Shown here piece by piece: positions 1 through 5,041 of a stretch of DNA of 5,759 nt (positions are counted from its first letter, which is position 1; every line of letters begins with the position of its first letter). The notes beneath the pieces are model-generated. The model saw nothing but the letters and a program-made list of their open reading frames with translations. It had not been told where the DNA came from and did not search any database. Both the position numbers and the translations under genes were made by a program. Origin of the DNA: an archaeon (GTDB lineage Archaea > Nanobdellota > Nanobdellia > Pacearchaeales > GW2011-AR1); the NCBI GenBank assembly GCA_030593225.1, contig JAUVHP010000060.1:1-5759 (forward strand). Direction: 5' to 3'.

Positions 1-141
1 GAAGGCTTTTTTCTTACACTTTCTACATTTAATCTTTCCTTCAAGTATCTTAAGATGATCCGCCTTCATTTTGTTTTGGCAGTTTTTACATACAAAAACA
101 TTCTTGAATAATCTATTTTGTGCTTCTGGTATTTTAGCCAT
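1..141 (-). CDS. rpl40e: Ribosomal protein L40e (3' end outside window)
   Basis: Small zinc-ribbon protein of the large ribosomal subunit. Reading the minus strand from the ATG at 139-141 gives 47 codons before the window ends. The N-terminus MAKIPEAQNRLFKNVFVC matches the archaeal L40e pattern (M-x-x-P-E-A-x-x-R-x-F-x-x-x-x-V-C). A CxxC pair at C18/C21 and a second at C39/C42 form the expected zinc ribbon, and the rest is Lys-rich as in RNA-binding ribosomal proteins. The two CxxC pairs are further apart (17 residues) than in the short versions I know from other archaea, where they lie closer. The start is supported by a TATA-like box 25 bp upstream. The gene follows eif5A on the same strand. 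Only the last few residues and the stop are missing. Confidence 0.85.
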   Translation of the reverse strand, partial: MAKIPEAQNRLFKNVFVCKNCQNKMKADHLKILEGKIKCRKCKKKAF

Positions 142-162
142 AATTAGTTTAGAAAAATTGAG

Positions 163-169
163 TTTTTAA
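163..169 (-). promoter_or_regulatory. TATA-like box of rpl40e
   Basis: On the minus strand the sequence CCTTAAAAACTC has its TTAAAAA core centred at about 166, 25 bp before the A of the rpl40e ATG at 141. This places the transcription start at or next to the start codon, so a leaderless mRNA is likely. A second A-rich run at 171-178 is a less well placed alternative. Confidence 0.5.
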
Positions 170-179
170 GGTTTTTTAA

Positions 180-239
180 TCACAACTTTCTCTTAATCAA
201 CTTTGCACCTTTCATTCGACCACGCTTGGGCAGATGCAT
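180..239 (-). other. 19-codon ORF repeating the aIF5A C-terminus
   Basis: On the minus strand, 8 nt after the aIF5A stop, an ATG opens a 19-codon ORF with the peptide MHLPKRGRMKGAKLIKRKL and a TGA stop. Its last nine residues, G-A-K-L-I-K-R-K-L, match the aIF5A end G-T-K-L-I-K-R-K-L except for one residue, and both end at a stop codon. The codons of the matching residues all differ, mostly at third positions (for example aag against aaa, ttg against cta, att against atc). The segment is GC-richer than its surroundings and prefers AAG for Lys, unlike its neighbours. It could be a small basic peptide, a left-over 3' end of an older or foreign aIF5A allele, or part of a non-coding RNA. No well-placed TATA box is visible for it. 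Whether it is translated is unknown. Confidence 0.35.
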
Positions 240-247
240 AAGTAAAA

Positions 248-640
248 CTAAAGTTTCCTTTTGATTAGTTTTGTGCCTTCAATATCCCAATATTCACAAT
301 TTCCATTTTCTTCTAACTGCTCAAAAACTTCTTTATCTGGACAGCCAACATCAATTGTCTCAAAACTTTCCAAATCCATTAAACTCGCCTTTACATCTCC
401 TTTAGAAAGAATCTGGGCTTTTCTTTTATCAACATTTGGAACTTCTAATCTATCGTGTCCAGGAATCACAAAAACTTTTTTATTTCCATTAAGAATATTA
501 ACTGCTTCAATACGACATTTAGCATGCCCGTGTTTCCCTGTTTTACTAATATCTATTTTCTTAATAGTACATGGTTTTTCCTCAAGAAGAATATTTGTTC
601 CAACTCTCGCCTCTGTCGCATTAATAATTTTTAAAACCAT
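248..640 (-). CDS. eif5A: Translation factor aIF5A
   Basis: 130-residue homologue of eukaryotic eIF5A and bacterial EF-P, which binds the ribosome and helps peptide-bond formation at difficult sequences such as proline runs. The N-terminal SH3-like domain (about 1-68) carries the hypusine loop SKTGKHGHAK, so Lys36 is the predicted hypusine site. The stretch VEVPNVDKR-type (here LEVPNVDKRKAQIL) leads into the C-terminal OB-fold domain (about 70-130), ending in EYWDIEGTKLIKRKL. The length is typical of the archaeal family. I chose the ATG at 638-640 (MVLKII) rather than an in-frame TTG three codons upstream, because ATG fits the family start and lies 25 bp from a TATA box. The gene is divergent from the FKBP gene and upstream of rpl40e. 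Function in this organism would require a deoxyhypusine synthase, which is not in the window. Confidence 0.93.
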   Translation of the reverse strand: MVLKIINATEARVGTNILLEEKPCTIKKIDISKTGKHGHAKCRIEAVNILNGNKKVFVIPGHDRLEVPNVDKRKAQILSKGDVKASLMDLESFETIDVGCPDKEVFEQLEENGNCEYWDIEGTKLIKRKL

Positions 641-660
641 AGTAAACAAAAATTAAATAC

Positions 661-670
661 ATTTATAAAT
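661..670. promoter_or_regulatory. Palindromic TATA box shared by eif5A and FKBP gene
   Basis: ATTTATAAAT is its own reverse complement. Its centre (665.5) is exactly the midpoint between the eif5A ATG (A at 640) and the FKBP ATG (A at 691), 25.5 bp from each. Both genes therefore seem to start leaderless from one TBP-binding site. Direction would have to be set by the flanking BRE-like A-rich bases: TTAAATAC at 653-660 for the plus direction, and GAGTAAAAAT read on the minus strand from 680 to 671 for the other. Confidence 0.7.
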
Positions 671-690
671 ATTTTTACTCAAAAAATTCT

Positions 691-1329
691 ATGACACTTC
701 AAAAAAACGACTTCATAGAAATAGAATTCACAGGACAAGTAAAAGACAGGGACATTTTTGATTCAAATATAAAAGAAGATATTGAAAAATCAAAACTAAA
801 ATTAGAATCAAAACCATTTATTTTTTCTCTTGGACAAGGAATGTTTCTAAAAGGTATTGATGATTTTTTAATTGGAAAAGAAATTGGGGAATATAATATA
901 GAACTCCAACCAGAAGACGCTTTTGGAAAAAGAGATTCAAAACTCGTCCAAATTATTCCAATGAAAGTTTTCCATCAACAAAAAATAAATCCTTTTCCAG
1001 GAGCAGTTTTTAATTTTGATGGACGAATAGCAAGAATAATTTCTGTCTCAGGAGGAAGAGTAATGACAGATTTTAATAATCCAATCGCAGGAAAAATAGT
1101 AACTTACAAAATTAAAATAAAAAGAAAATTAGAAGACAAAAAAGAAAAAATAAAATCATTCATCAATTTCTTATTTAAAAAAGATTTAGATTTTGAAATC
1201 AAAGAAAAAAAATTAATTATTTCTACAGATAAACAATTTGCACAATTTGTTCCAATGTTTAAAGATAAATTCAAAGAAATGTTTGATTTGGATTTAGAAG
1301 TGAAGGAAGTTGAAGAGAAGAAACAATAA
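691..1329 (+). CDS. SlyD-like FKBP-type peptidyl-prolyl cis-trans isomerase
   Basis: 212-residue cytosolic prolyl isomerase and chaperone; no signal peptide or membrane segment is visible. The first half of the FKBP domain (1-83) starts with DFIEIEFTGQVKDRDIFDSN, including the active-site-type Asp24, and continues to FSLGQGMFLKGIDDFLIGKEIGE (45-67), the usual FKBP core signature. The PEDAFGKRDSKLVQ stretch leads into the insert-in-flap chaperone domain (about 84-128). The FKBP strand resumes at the motif MTDFNNPIAGK (125-135), equivalent to the DxNHPLAGK of SlyD-like proteins. Residues 145-205 form a Lys/Phe-rich C-terminal domain like the one in longer archaeal FKBPs. The ATG at 691 is fixed by the shared TATA box. 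A role in folding nascent proteins fits the translation-factor neighbour but is inferred. Confidence 0.92.
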   Translation: MTLQKNDFIEIEFTGQVKDRDIFDSNIKEDIEKSKLKLESKPFIFSLGQGMFLKGIDDFLIGKEIGEYNIELQPEDAFGKRDSKLVQIIPMKVFHQQKINPFPGAVFNFDGRIARIISVSGGRVMTDFNNPIAGKIVTYKIKIKRKLEDKKEKIKSFINFLFKKDLDFEIKEKKLIISTDKQFAQFVPMFKDKFKEMFDLDLEVKEVEEKKQ

Positions 1330-1368
1330 TCTCATTCTTAAAAAATCAATAAAAAATCACAATAATAA

Positions 1369-1376
1369 TTATAAAC
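1369..1376 (+). promoter_or_regulatory. TATA-like box of ftsZ
   Basis: TTATAAAC is centred at about 1372, 25 bp before the ftsZ ATG at 1397, inside the 67-bp gap after the FKBP stop. This predicts a leaderless ftsZ mRNA and argues for the ATG at 1397 over any earlier in-frame start. Confidence 0.55.
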
Positions 1377-1396
1377 AAACTTTTTATCTTTTAATT

Positions 1397-2503
1397 ATGG
1401 AAGATATGTATCAAAATCATTCAAATTCTATGCAAGATTCTATGCAGCCAGAAATAAAAGATATTGATAGAGAATTAGCAGAACTTTTAAAACAGCAAAC
1501 AGCGAAAATAAAAGTGATTGGTGTTGGAGGTGGAGGAAATAATTCTTTAAGTCGTATGAAAGAAATTGGAATTAAAGGAGGAGAATTAATTGCAGTAAAT
1601 ACAGATGCCCAGGATTTATTATATGCAAATGCAGACCAGAAAATCTTGATTGGAAAAGAATTAACTCAAGGTTTAGGTGCAGGAAGCAAACCAAAAATTG
1701 GACAAGAGGCAGCAAAAGAATCAGAATCAGAAATAAAGAAAAAAATTTCAGGAAGCGATATGGTTTTCATAACTTGTGGTATGGGTGGTGGAACAGGAAC
1801 AGGTGCTGCTCCAGAAATCGCAAAAATGGCAAAAAAACAAGGTGCCTTAACAATTGGTGTTGTAACTTTACCTTTCACAATTGAAGGAAGAAAAAGAATT
1901 GAAAATGCAATGGAGGGCTTAGAAAAAATGGAAAGTTGTGTTGATACATTAATTGTAATCCCCAACGATAAATTATTAGAACTCGCACCAGATTTACCTC
2001 TGCAAACTGCATTCAAAATCTCAGACGAAATTTTAACAAACGCAGTAAAAGGAACAACAGAACTTGTAACAACTTCTGGTTTAGTAAACTTGGATTTCGC
2101 AGATATAAAAACCGTAATGGTCAACGGAGGGGTTTCATTAATTGGAATGGGAGAATCAGATACAGAAAACAGAGCAATAGATGCTGTAGAAAAAGCAATT
2201 GAAAATCCTTTATTAGACGTGGACATCTCAAACGCAACAGGAGCTTTAGTAAATATTGTTGGAGGCCAAGACATGAGTTTAGATGAATGCAAATCAATTA
2301 TAGAAACAATCGGAAACAAATTACAACCTGATGCAAAACTAATTTGGGGGGCACAAATTGCAGCAGATATGGACAAATCAATAAGAGTTTTATTAATTGC
2401 AACAGGTGTAAAAAGCTCACAAATTTTAGGACATGGGGAATCAATTGAGAGCATAAAACACAAAGAAATAGAAGACGAATTAGGAATAGAATTCTTTGAA
2501 TAA
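1397..2503 (+). CDS. ftsZ: Cell-division GTPase FtsZ
   Basis: 368-residue tubulin-like GTPase that polymerises into the division ring at mid-cell. Residues 1-36 are a polar N-terminal extension. The nucleotide-binding domain starts at KIKVIGVGGGGNNSLSRM (37-54, T1 loop). The tubulin signature GGGTGTG lies at 130-136, preceded by FITCGMG. VVTLPFTIEGRKR (155-167) follows. The T7 catalytic loop NLDFADIK (231-238) carries Asp233 and Asp236, which complete the GTPase site of the next subunit. The C-terminal domain (about 240-338) includes NPLLD and LIWGAQI. A short tail ends in GIEFFE, a possible partner-binding peptide. The pattern is closest to the archaeal FtsZ1 type, though I did not test this. 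The start at 1397 is supported by the TATA box; a TTG further upstream would overlap the FKBP gene. ftsZ next to secE/spt5 is a familiar archaeal order. Confidence 0.96.
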   Translation: MEDMYQNHSNSMQDSMQPEIKDIDRELAELLKQQTAKIKVIGVGGGGNNSLSRMKEIGIKGGELIAVNTDAQDLLYANADQKILIGKELTQGLGAGSKPKIGQEAAKESESEIKKKISGSDMVFITCGMGGGTGTGAAPEIAKMAKKQGALTIGVVTLPFTIEGRKRIENAMEGLEKMESCVDTLIVIPNDKLLELAPDLPLQTAFKISDEILTNAVKGTTELVTTSGLVNLDFADIKTVMVNGGVSLIGMGESDTENRAIDAVEKAIENPLLDVDISNATGALVNIVGGQDMSLDECKSIIETIGNKLQPDAKLIWGAQIAADMDKSIRVLLIATGVKSSQILGHGESIESIKHKEIEDELGIEFFE

Positions 2504-2504
2504 A

Positions 2505-2987
2505 ATGCCAACAAAAAATTATTTATTGGTTTTATCTGGAATTTCTAATAATTTATTAAATTATCTTAAAAGAAATAAAGTTGATTTTAGAGAATTTGAA
2601 TTTAATCATGGGCTTGATTTATCTAATGTTTCTTTTCTTGATAGAAATAATGGTCTGTTGGCATGGAGAGATTGTGATAATTTCATGGAAGGATTAGAAT
2701 GGGATGATAGAAGACAAATTCCCTCAACACAAGAAGAAAAAATGAACGGGTGTTATTCAAAAGGAATGATGTCTAACAGAGGATGGGCCAAATTTATGTG
2801 TGAGGTAAAAGGAGAGGAGAGCAACTCTTATATTACTTGTAATAACTGTGATCAATATTCTCCAGGAAGCTTAGAAGGTAGAAAGCAAGTTCTTGAAACA
2901 GTTAAAATGCTTTATGAAAAAGAATTGGGAAGTCTGGAGATAGAGATAAATCAAATAAGCAATAAATTGGAAAAACAAAATAATTAA
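2505..2987 (+). CDS. Unknown small protein between ftsZ and secE
   Basis: 160 residues with no family I recognise. The start ATG lies one base after the ftsZ stop. A TTG three codons earlier would overlap ftsZ and is less likely. The protein looks soluble, with no signal peptide or clear membrane segment. Five cysteines are present (C57, C83, C99, C112, C115); ITCNNCDQY (111-118) contains a CxxC pair, so a metal-binding site is possible but not complete enough to call. The middle is rich in Trp and acidic residues (LLAWRDCDNF, GLEWDDRR). The end (124-160) is predicted helical and perhaps coiled-coil (LETVKMLYEKELGSLEIE). No TATA-like box is visible before it, so it is probably co-transcribed and translationally coupled with ftsZ. 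Its codons are richer in T than those of ftsZ. A link to division is only guilt by association. Confidence 0.8.
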   Translation: MPTKNYLLVLSGISNNLLNYLKRNKVDFREFEFNHGLDLSNVSFLDRNNGLLAWRDCDNFMEGLEWDDRRQIPSTQEEKMNGCYSKGMMSNRGWAKFMCEVKGEESNSYITCNNCDQYSPGSLEGRKQVLETVKMLYEKELGSLEIEINQISNKLEKQNN

Positions 2988-2990
2988 AAA
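2984..2990 (+). promoter_or_regulatory. TATA-like box of secE
   Basis: TTAAAAA is centred at 2987, 25 bp before the secE ATG at 3012, and overlaps the TAA stop of the preceding ORF (2985-2987). It predicts a leaderless secE transcript separate from the ftsZ mRNA. Confidence 0.5.
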
Positions 2991-2994
2991 CAAG

Positions 2995-3002
2995 TTTTTT
3001 TT
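2995..3002 (+). terminator. Oligo-T tract, possible terminator of the ftsZ unit
   Basis: Eight T's in a row begin 8 bp after the stop of the unknown ORF behind ftsZ. Archaeal RNA polymerase can stop at oligo-T without a hairpin, and none is seen here. The tract lies between the secE TATA box and the secE ATG, so terminator and promoter are interleaved. Confidence 0.4.
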
Positions 3003-3011
3003 ATTCTTATC

Positions 3012-3188
3012 ATGACATTATGGATAAAATCAAAATCATTTTTTATTAAGTGTAAACGAGTTTGGCATACTTTGAAAAAACCTTCAAAAAAAGAATTTGA
3101 AATGGTTGCTAAAGTTTCTGCAATAGGAATTTTGGCCTTGGGAGCTATTGGATTTTTAATTTCAATGATAATGAAAAGTTTATTCTAA
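3012..3188 (+). CDS. secE: Protein translocase subunit SecE (Sec61 gamma)
   Basis: 58-residue single-span membrane protein that clamps the SecY channel in the Sec61/SecYEG translocon. The amphipathic N-terminal part (about 1-30) contains CKRVWHTLKKPSKKEFEM, matching the archaeal/eukaryotic pattern of an Arg/Lys-rich helix followed by a P-[ST]-x-x-E-[FY] motif. One hydrophobic helix follows at about 32-54 (VAKVSAIGILALGAIGFLI). The length is normal for archaeal SecE. The start ATG at 3012 is supported by a TATA-like box 25 bp upstream. It lies upstream of spt5 as in most archaea and in the bacterial secE-nusG pair. Confidence 0.92.
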   Translation: MTLWIKSKSFFIKCKRVWHTLKKPSKKEFEMVAKVSAIGILALGAIGFLISMIMKSLF

Positions 3189-3232
3189 AATGGGATTGGT
3201 GAAAAAATATTAAGTAAAAATAATTAACAAAA

Positions 3233-3242
3233 TATTTAAAAA
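3233..3242 (+). promoter_or_regulatory. TATA-like box of spt5, implying a short leader
   Basis: TATTTAAAAA is the best TATA match in the 116-bp gap between secE and spt5. Its centre lies about 67 bp before the spt5 ATG (3305), so the transcript would start near 3264 and carry a leader of about 40 nt. A weaker TTTTATG at 3277-3283 would give a leaderless start instead. Confidence 0.4.
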
Positions 3243-3304
3243 CCACAAATTTCACTTAATTATATCTTTCTAAGATTTTATGTCCTAGATTGAGCTAAAA
3301 TAAA

Positions 3305-3763
3305 ATGATTTTTATTATAAAAGTAATAACAAACAAAGAAGAACGAGCAGTAGAAATGATTTCTGAACGTGCAGAGAAAAAAAACTTAAATGTATTCTCG
3401 GTTTTACGCCCTCATGGATTAAGGGGTTACATTTTTTTAGAAGCAGGTGAAAGAGATTCAGCAGAAGAAGCTGTGTTTAATTTGCCGTATGTAAAAGGAA
3501 TAATTGGAAAAACAATTGAGTACGAAGAAATCAAAAACATGGTCGAGCCAACAGCTATAACAGTTTCAATAAAAGAAGGCGACATTGTAGAAATTATTTC
3601 AGAGCCATTCAAAAAAGAAAAAGCAAAGGTCTTAAGAATAGACAAACAAAAAGAAGAAGTTGTAGTAAGTTTATTGGGTGCAGTTGTTCCATTGCCAGTA
3701 ACAATTAAATTAGATAATGTAAAAGTAATAAGACGTGAAGAAGGAGAAGACGAAGATGAATAA
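3305..3763 (+). CDS. spt5: Transcription elongation factor Spt5 (archaeal NusG)
   Basis: 152-residue elongation factor that binds the RNA polymerase clamp, closes it over the DNA and raises processivity; in archaea it works with Spt4. The NGN domain spans about 1-82: MIFIIKVITNKEERAVEMI, then VFSVLRPHGLRGYIFLEA, then LPYVKGIIGK. The KOW domain spans about 90-146: IKEGDIVEIISEPFKKEKAKVLRIDKQKEEVVVSLLGA...PLPVTIKLDNVKVI. The acidic tail EEGEDEDE is short. The length is typical of archaeal Spt5. The gene sits between secE and rpl11, its classic place. Its last codons overlap the start of the next ORF by 8 nt. Confidence 0.95.
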   Translation: MIFIIKVITNKEERAVEMISERAEKKNLNVFSVLRPHGLRGYIFLEAGERDSAEEAVFNLPYVKGIIGKTIEYEEIKNMVEPTAITVSIKEGDIVEIISEPFKKEKAKVLRIDKQKEEVVVSLLGAVVPLPVTIKLDNVKVIRREEGEDEDE

Positions 3764-4235
3764 TGTATCCCAGATTAGTTTAAGAGATTATGCAAGATAT
3801 GCAAGGAATTGTGGAGAAGAAAGAGTTTTAACTTATTCTGATTTTTCTAATTGGTCATTTAATAAACTTTACATTTTTACAGAAGGGCTAAAAGAATTAC
3901 TCACATTAGAGGAAGAGGGAGTATTAGAAAGTATAACTGAAGATAAGTCCTTAATTAAACATACAATAGGAATTAATAGAGAATTTCAAATTTTCTATTT
4001 TGATACTTTACTTAATGAAAATAGAGAAGATATATCTAATATTATGAGAAGATATGGGAAAGTTAGAGATATCTTGGAGAAATATGATAAAGACTCACTT
4101 GTAGTTGGATATGTTTTAGTAAATGATAAAGAATTAGGTAAAATTGTAGATTACGAAAGCCGTATGAAACTGAAAGCAGAGCTTTCAACTAAATTAAACT
4201 CTTCGCCAAAGGCGAACTTACAAAATGCAGATTAA
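3756..4235 (+). CDS. Unknown protein overlapping spt5 and rpl11
   Basis: 159 residues, no family recognised. The ATG at 3756 lies in the sequence ATGAATAA, overlapping the end of spt5 by 8 nt. The stop at 4233-4235 overlaps the first 11 nt of rpl11. A GTG seven codons upstream is possible but unneeded. The protein appears soluble, mainly helical and charged, with one cysteine (C19). Aromatic residues cluster at 12-40 (DYARYARNCG, YSDFSNWSFNKLYIF), hydrophobic strands lie at about 77-84 (FQIFYF) and 115-122 (LVVGYVLV), and a basic/acidic helix at 92-112. The overlaps on both sides imply translation coupled to two highly expressed genes. Its T-rich codons differ from the A-rich style of spt5 and rpl11. 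A role in transcription or translation is plausible only by position. Confidence 0.82.
   Translation: MNNVSQISLRDYARYARNCGEERVLTYSDFSNWSFNKLYIFTEGLKELLTLEEEGVLESITEDKSLIKHTIGINREFQIFYFDTLLNENREDISNIMRRYGKVRDILEKYDKDSLVVGYVLVNDKELGKIVDYESRMKLKAELSTKLNSSPKANLQNAD
4202..4216 (+). promoter_or_regulatory. GC-rich hairpin just before rpl11
   Basis: TTCGCC-AAA-GGCGAA is a perfect 6-bp stem with a 3-nt loop, ending 8 nt before the rpl11 ATG. It lies within the last codons of the preceding ORF (encoding SSPKANL). It is the only GC-rich island in this AT-rich stretch. It might affect rpl11 initiation or mark a small repeated palindrome; function is unknown. Confidence 0.45.
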
Positions 4236-4890
4236 AATTTTAGTAGAAGGTGGGGCAATGAAACCAGGACCAGCTTTGAGCCAGAAACTTGGACCAGCAG
4301 GAATTAATATTAATGAAGTTATTAAAAAAGTAAATGAAGTAACAAAAGATTTCAAAGGATTAAAAGTCCCAGTTGAATTAGATGTTGATTTAGGAACAAA
4401 AGAATTTGAAATAAAAGTTTCTTCACCTCCAATGTCTGAGTTAATGAAAAGAGAACTTGGAATTGAAAAAGGTTCAGGAATGCAAAATAAAATGCAAGTG
4501 GCAAATGCGTCTATAGAACAAATTATTTCTGTAGCAAAAACAAAATTACCTAATCTATTAGCTAATGATTTAAAGGCAGCAGTAAAATCTGTTGTTGGAA
4601 CTTGTGTGAGTTTAGGGGTTTTAATTGAAAATAAACTTGCAGTTGAAGTAGCAAAAGAAGTTGAGGAAGGAAAATATGATAAAGAAATTCAAGAAGAAAA
4701 AACAGAAACTTCTGAAGAAAAGAAAAAAGAGCTAGACGAATACTTTTCAAAAACAAATGCAGAACAGCAAAAGATTCTGAAACAAGAAACAGCTGAAAAA
4801 GAAGCTGAAGCAGAAAAGAAAGCTGAAGATGCAACAGAAAAACCAGAAGAGAAAAAAGAAGAAAAGAAAGCAGATCCGAAAAAGAAATAA
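4225..4890 (+). CDS. rpl11: Ribosomal protein L11 with extended charged tail
   Basis: 221-residue L11, which forms the GTPase-associated stalk base with 23S rRNA. The N-terminal domain (1-70) has EGGAMKPGPALSQKLGPAGININEV, the classic proline-rich linker motif, and ends at SSPPMSELM. The C-terminal RNA-binding domain (about 72-148) includes ANASIEQIISVAKTKLPNLLANDLKAAVKSVVGTCVSLGV. Archaeal L11 usually ends near residue 155-165. Here a tail of about 65 residues (157-221) follows, almost entirely Lys, Glu, Ala and Asp and predicted helical or disordered. The ATG at 4225 gives the canonical N-terminus and overlaps the previous ORF by 11 nt. The genes for L1, L10 and L12, which often follow in archaea, are absent; a tRNA comes next. 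Confidence 0.95.
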   Translation: MQIKILVEGGAMKPGPALSQKLGPAGININEVIKKVNEVTKDFKGLKVPVELDVDLGTKEFEIKVSSPPMSELMKRELGIEKGSGMQNKMQVANASIEQIISVAKTKLPNLLANDLKAAVKSVVGTCVSLGVLIENKLAVEVAKEVEEGKYDKEIQEEKTETSEEKKKELDEYFSKTNAEQQKILKQETAEKEAEAEKKAEDATEKPEEKKEEKKADPKKK

Positions 4891-4937
4891 TTCTAATCAG
4901 AGATTTTTTAAAGTAAAATAAATTTAGATTTACATAT

Positions 4938-5010
4938 GGGGTTATGGGGTAGCCTGGTAGCCTTTCAGGTTTGGGGCCTGACGACCCCGGTTCAAATCCG
5001 GGTAACCCCA
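4938..5010 (+). tRNA. tRNA-Pro (anticodon UGG)
   Basis: A complete cloverleaf can be folded by eye. The acceptor GGGGTTA (4938-4944) pairs with TAACCCC (5003-5009), and A5010 is the discriminator. The D-stem is 4947-4950 with 4960-4963. The anticodon stem TCAGG (4965-4969)/CCTGA (4977-4981) encloses the loop TTTGGGG, giving anticodon TGG at 4972-4974. A 4-nt variable loop follows. The T-stem CCCGG/CCGGG (4986-4990/4998-5002) encloses TTCAAAT. No intron is present. CCA is not encoded, so it must be added by CCA-adding enzyme. UGG reads the CCA codon and by wobble others. It lies 47 bp after rpl11, whose downstream T6 run (4903-4908) may end the rpl11 mRNA. Confidence 0.96.
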
Positions 5011-5016
5011 TTTGTA

Positions 5017-5041
5017 TCATATTCCGTTTTACGGAATATGA
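5017..5041. repeat. Perfect 11-bp inverted repeat behind tRNA-Pro
   Basis: TCATATTCCGT and its exact reverse complement (5031-5041) flank a TTT loop. The hairpin begins 6 nt after the tRNA 3' end. No T tract follows on the plus strand, so it is not a bacterial-type terminator. It could shape tRNA 3' processing, end the candidate minus-strand RNA, or act as a protein-binding dyad. Confidence 0.75.

Noticed and set aside
261..656. Plus-strand ORF of 131 codons opposite eif5A
   Set aside because: Shadow of aIF5A: Ser/Leu/Phe-rich, with no recognisable motif, and it covers the confident aIF5A coding region.
1666..2514. Long minus-strand ORF (282 codons) opposite ftsZ
   Set aside because: It mirrors ftsZ codon structure, has no promoter or family resemblance, and is covered by a confident FtsZ on the other strand.
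3260..3273. TTATATCTTTCTAA shared with 5159-5172 as a common regulatory motif
   Set aside because: A 14-base match is about what chance gives in AT-rich DNA of this length, and the two copies lie at different places relative to their promoters.
4562..5020. Minus-strand ORF of 152 codons across tRNA-Pro and rpl11
   Set aside because: Its first part (LPGFEPGSSGPKPERLPGY) is the well-known false translation of a tRNA complement, and the rest is the Leu/Phe-rich mirror of the Lys/Glu-rich L11 tail.
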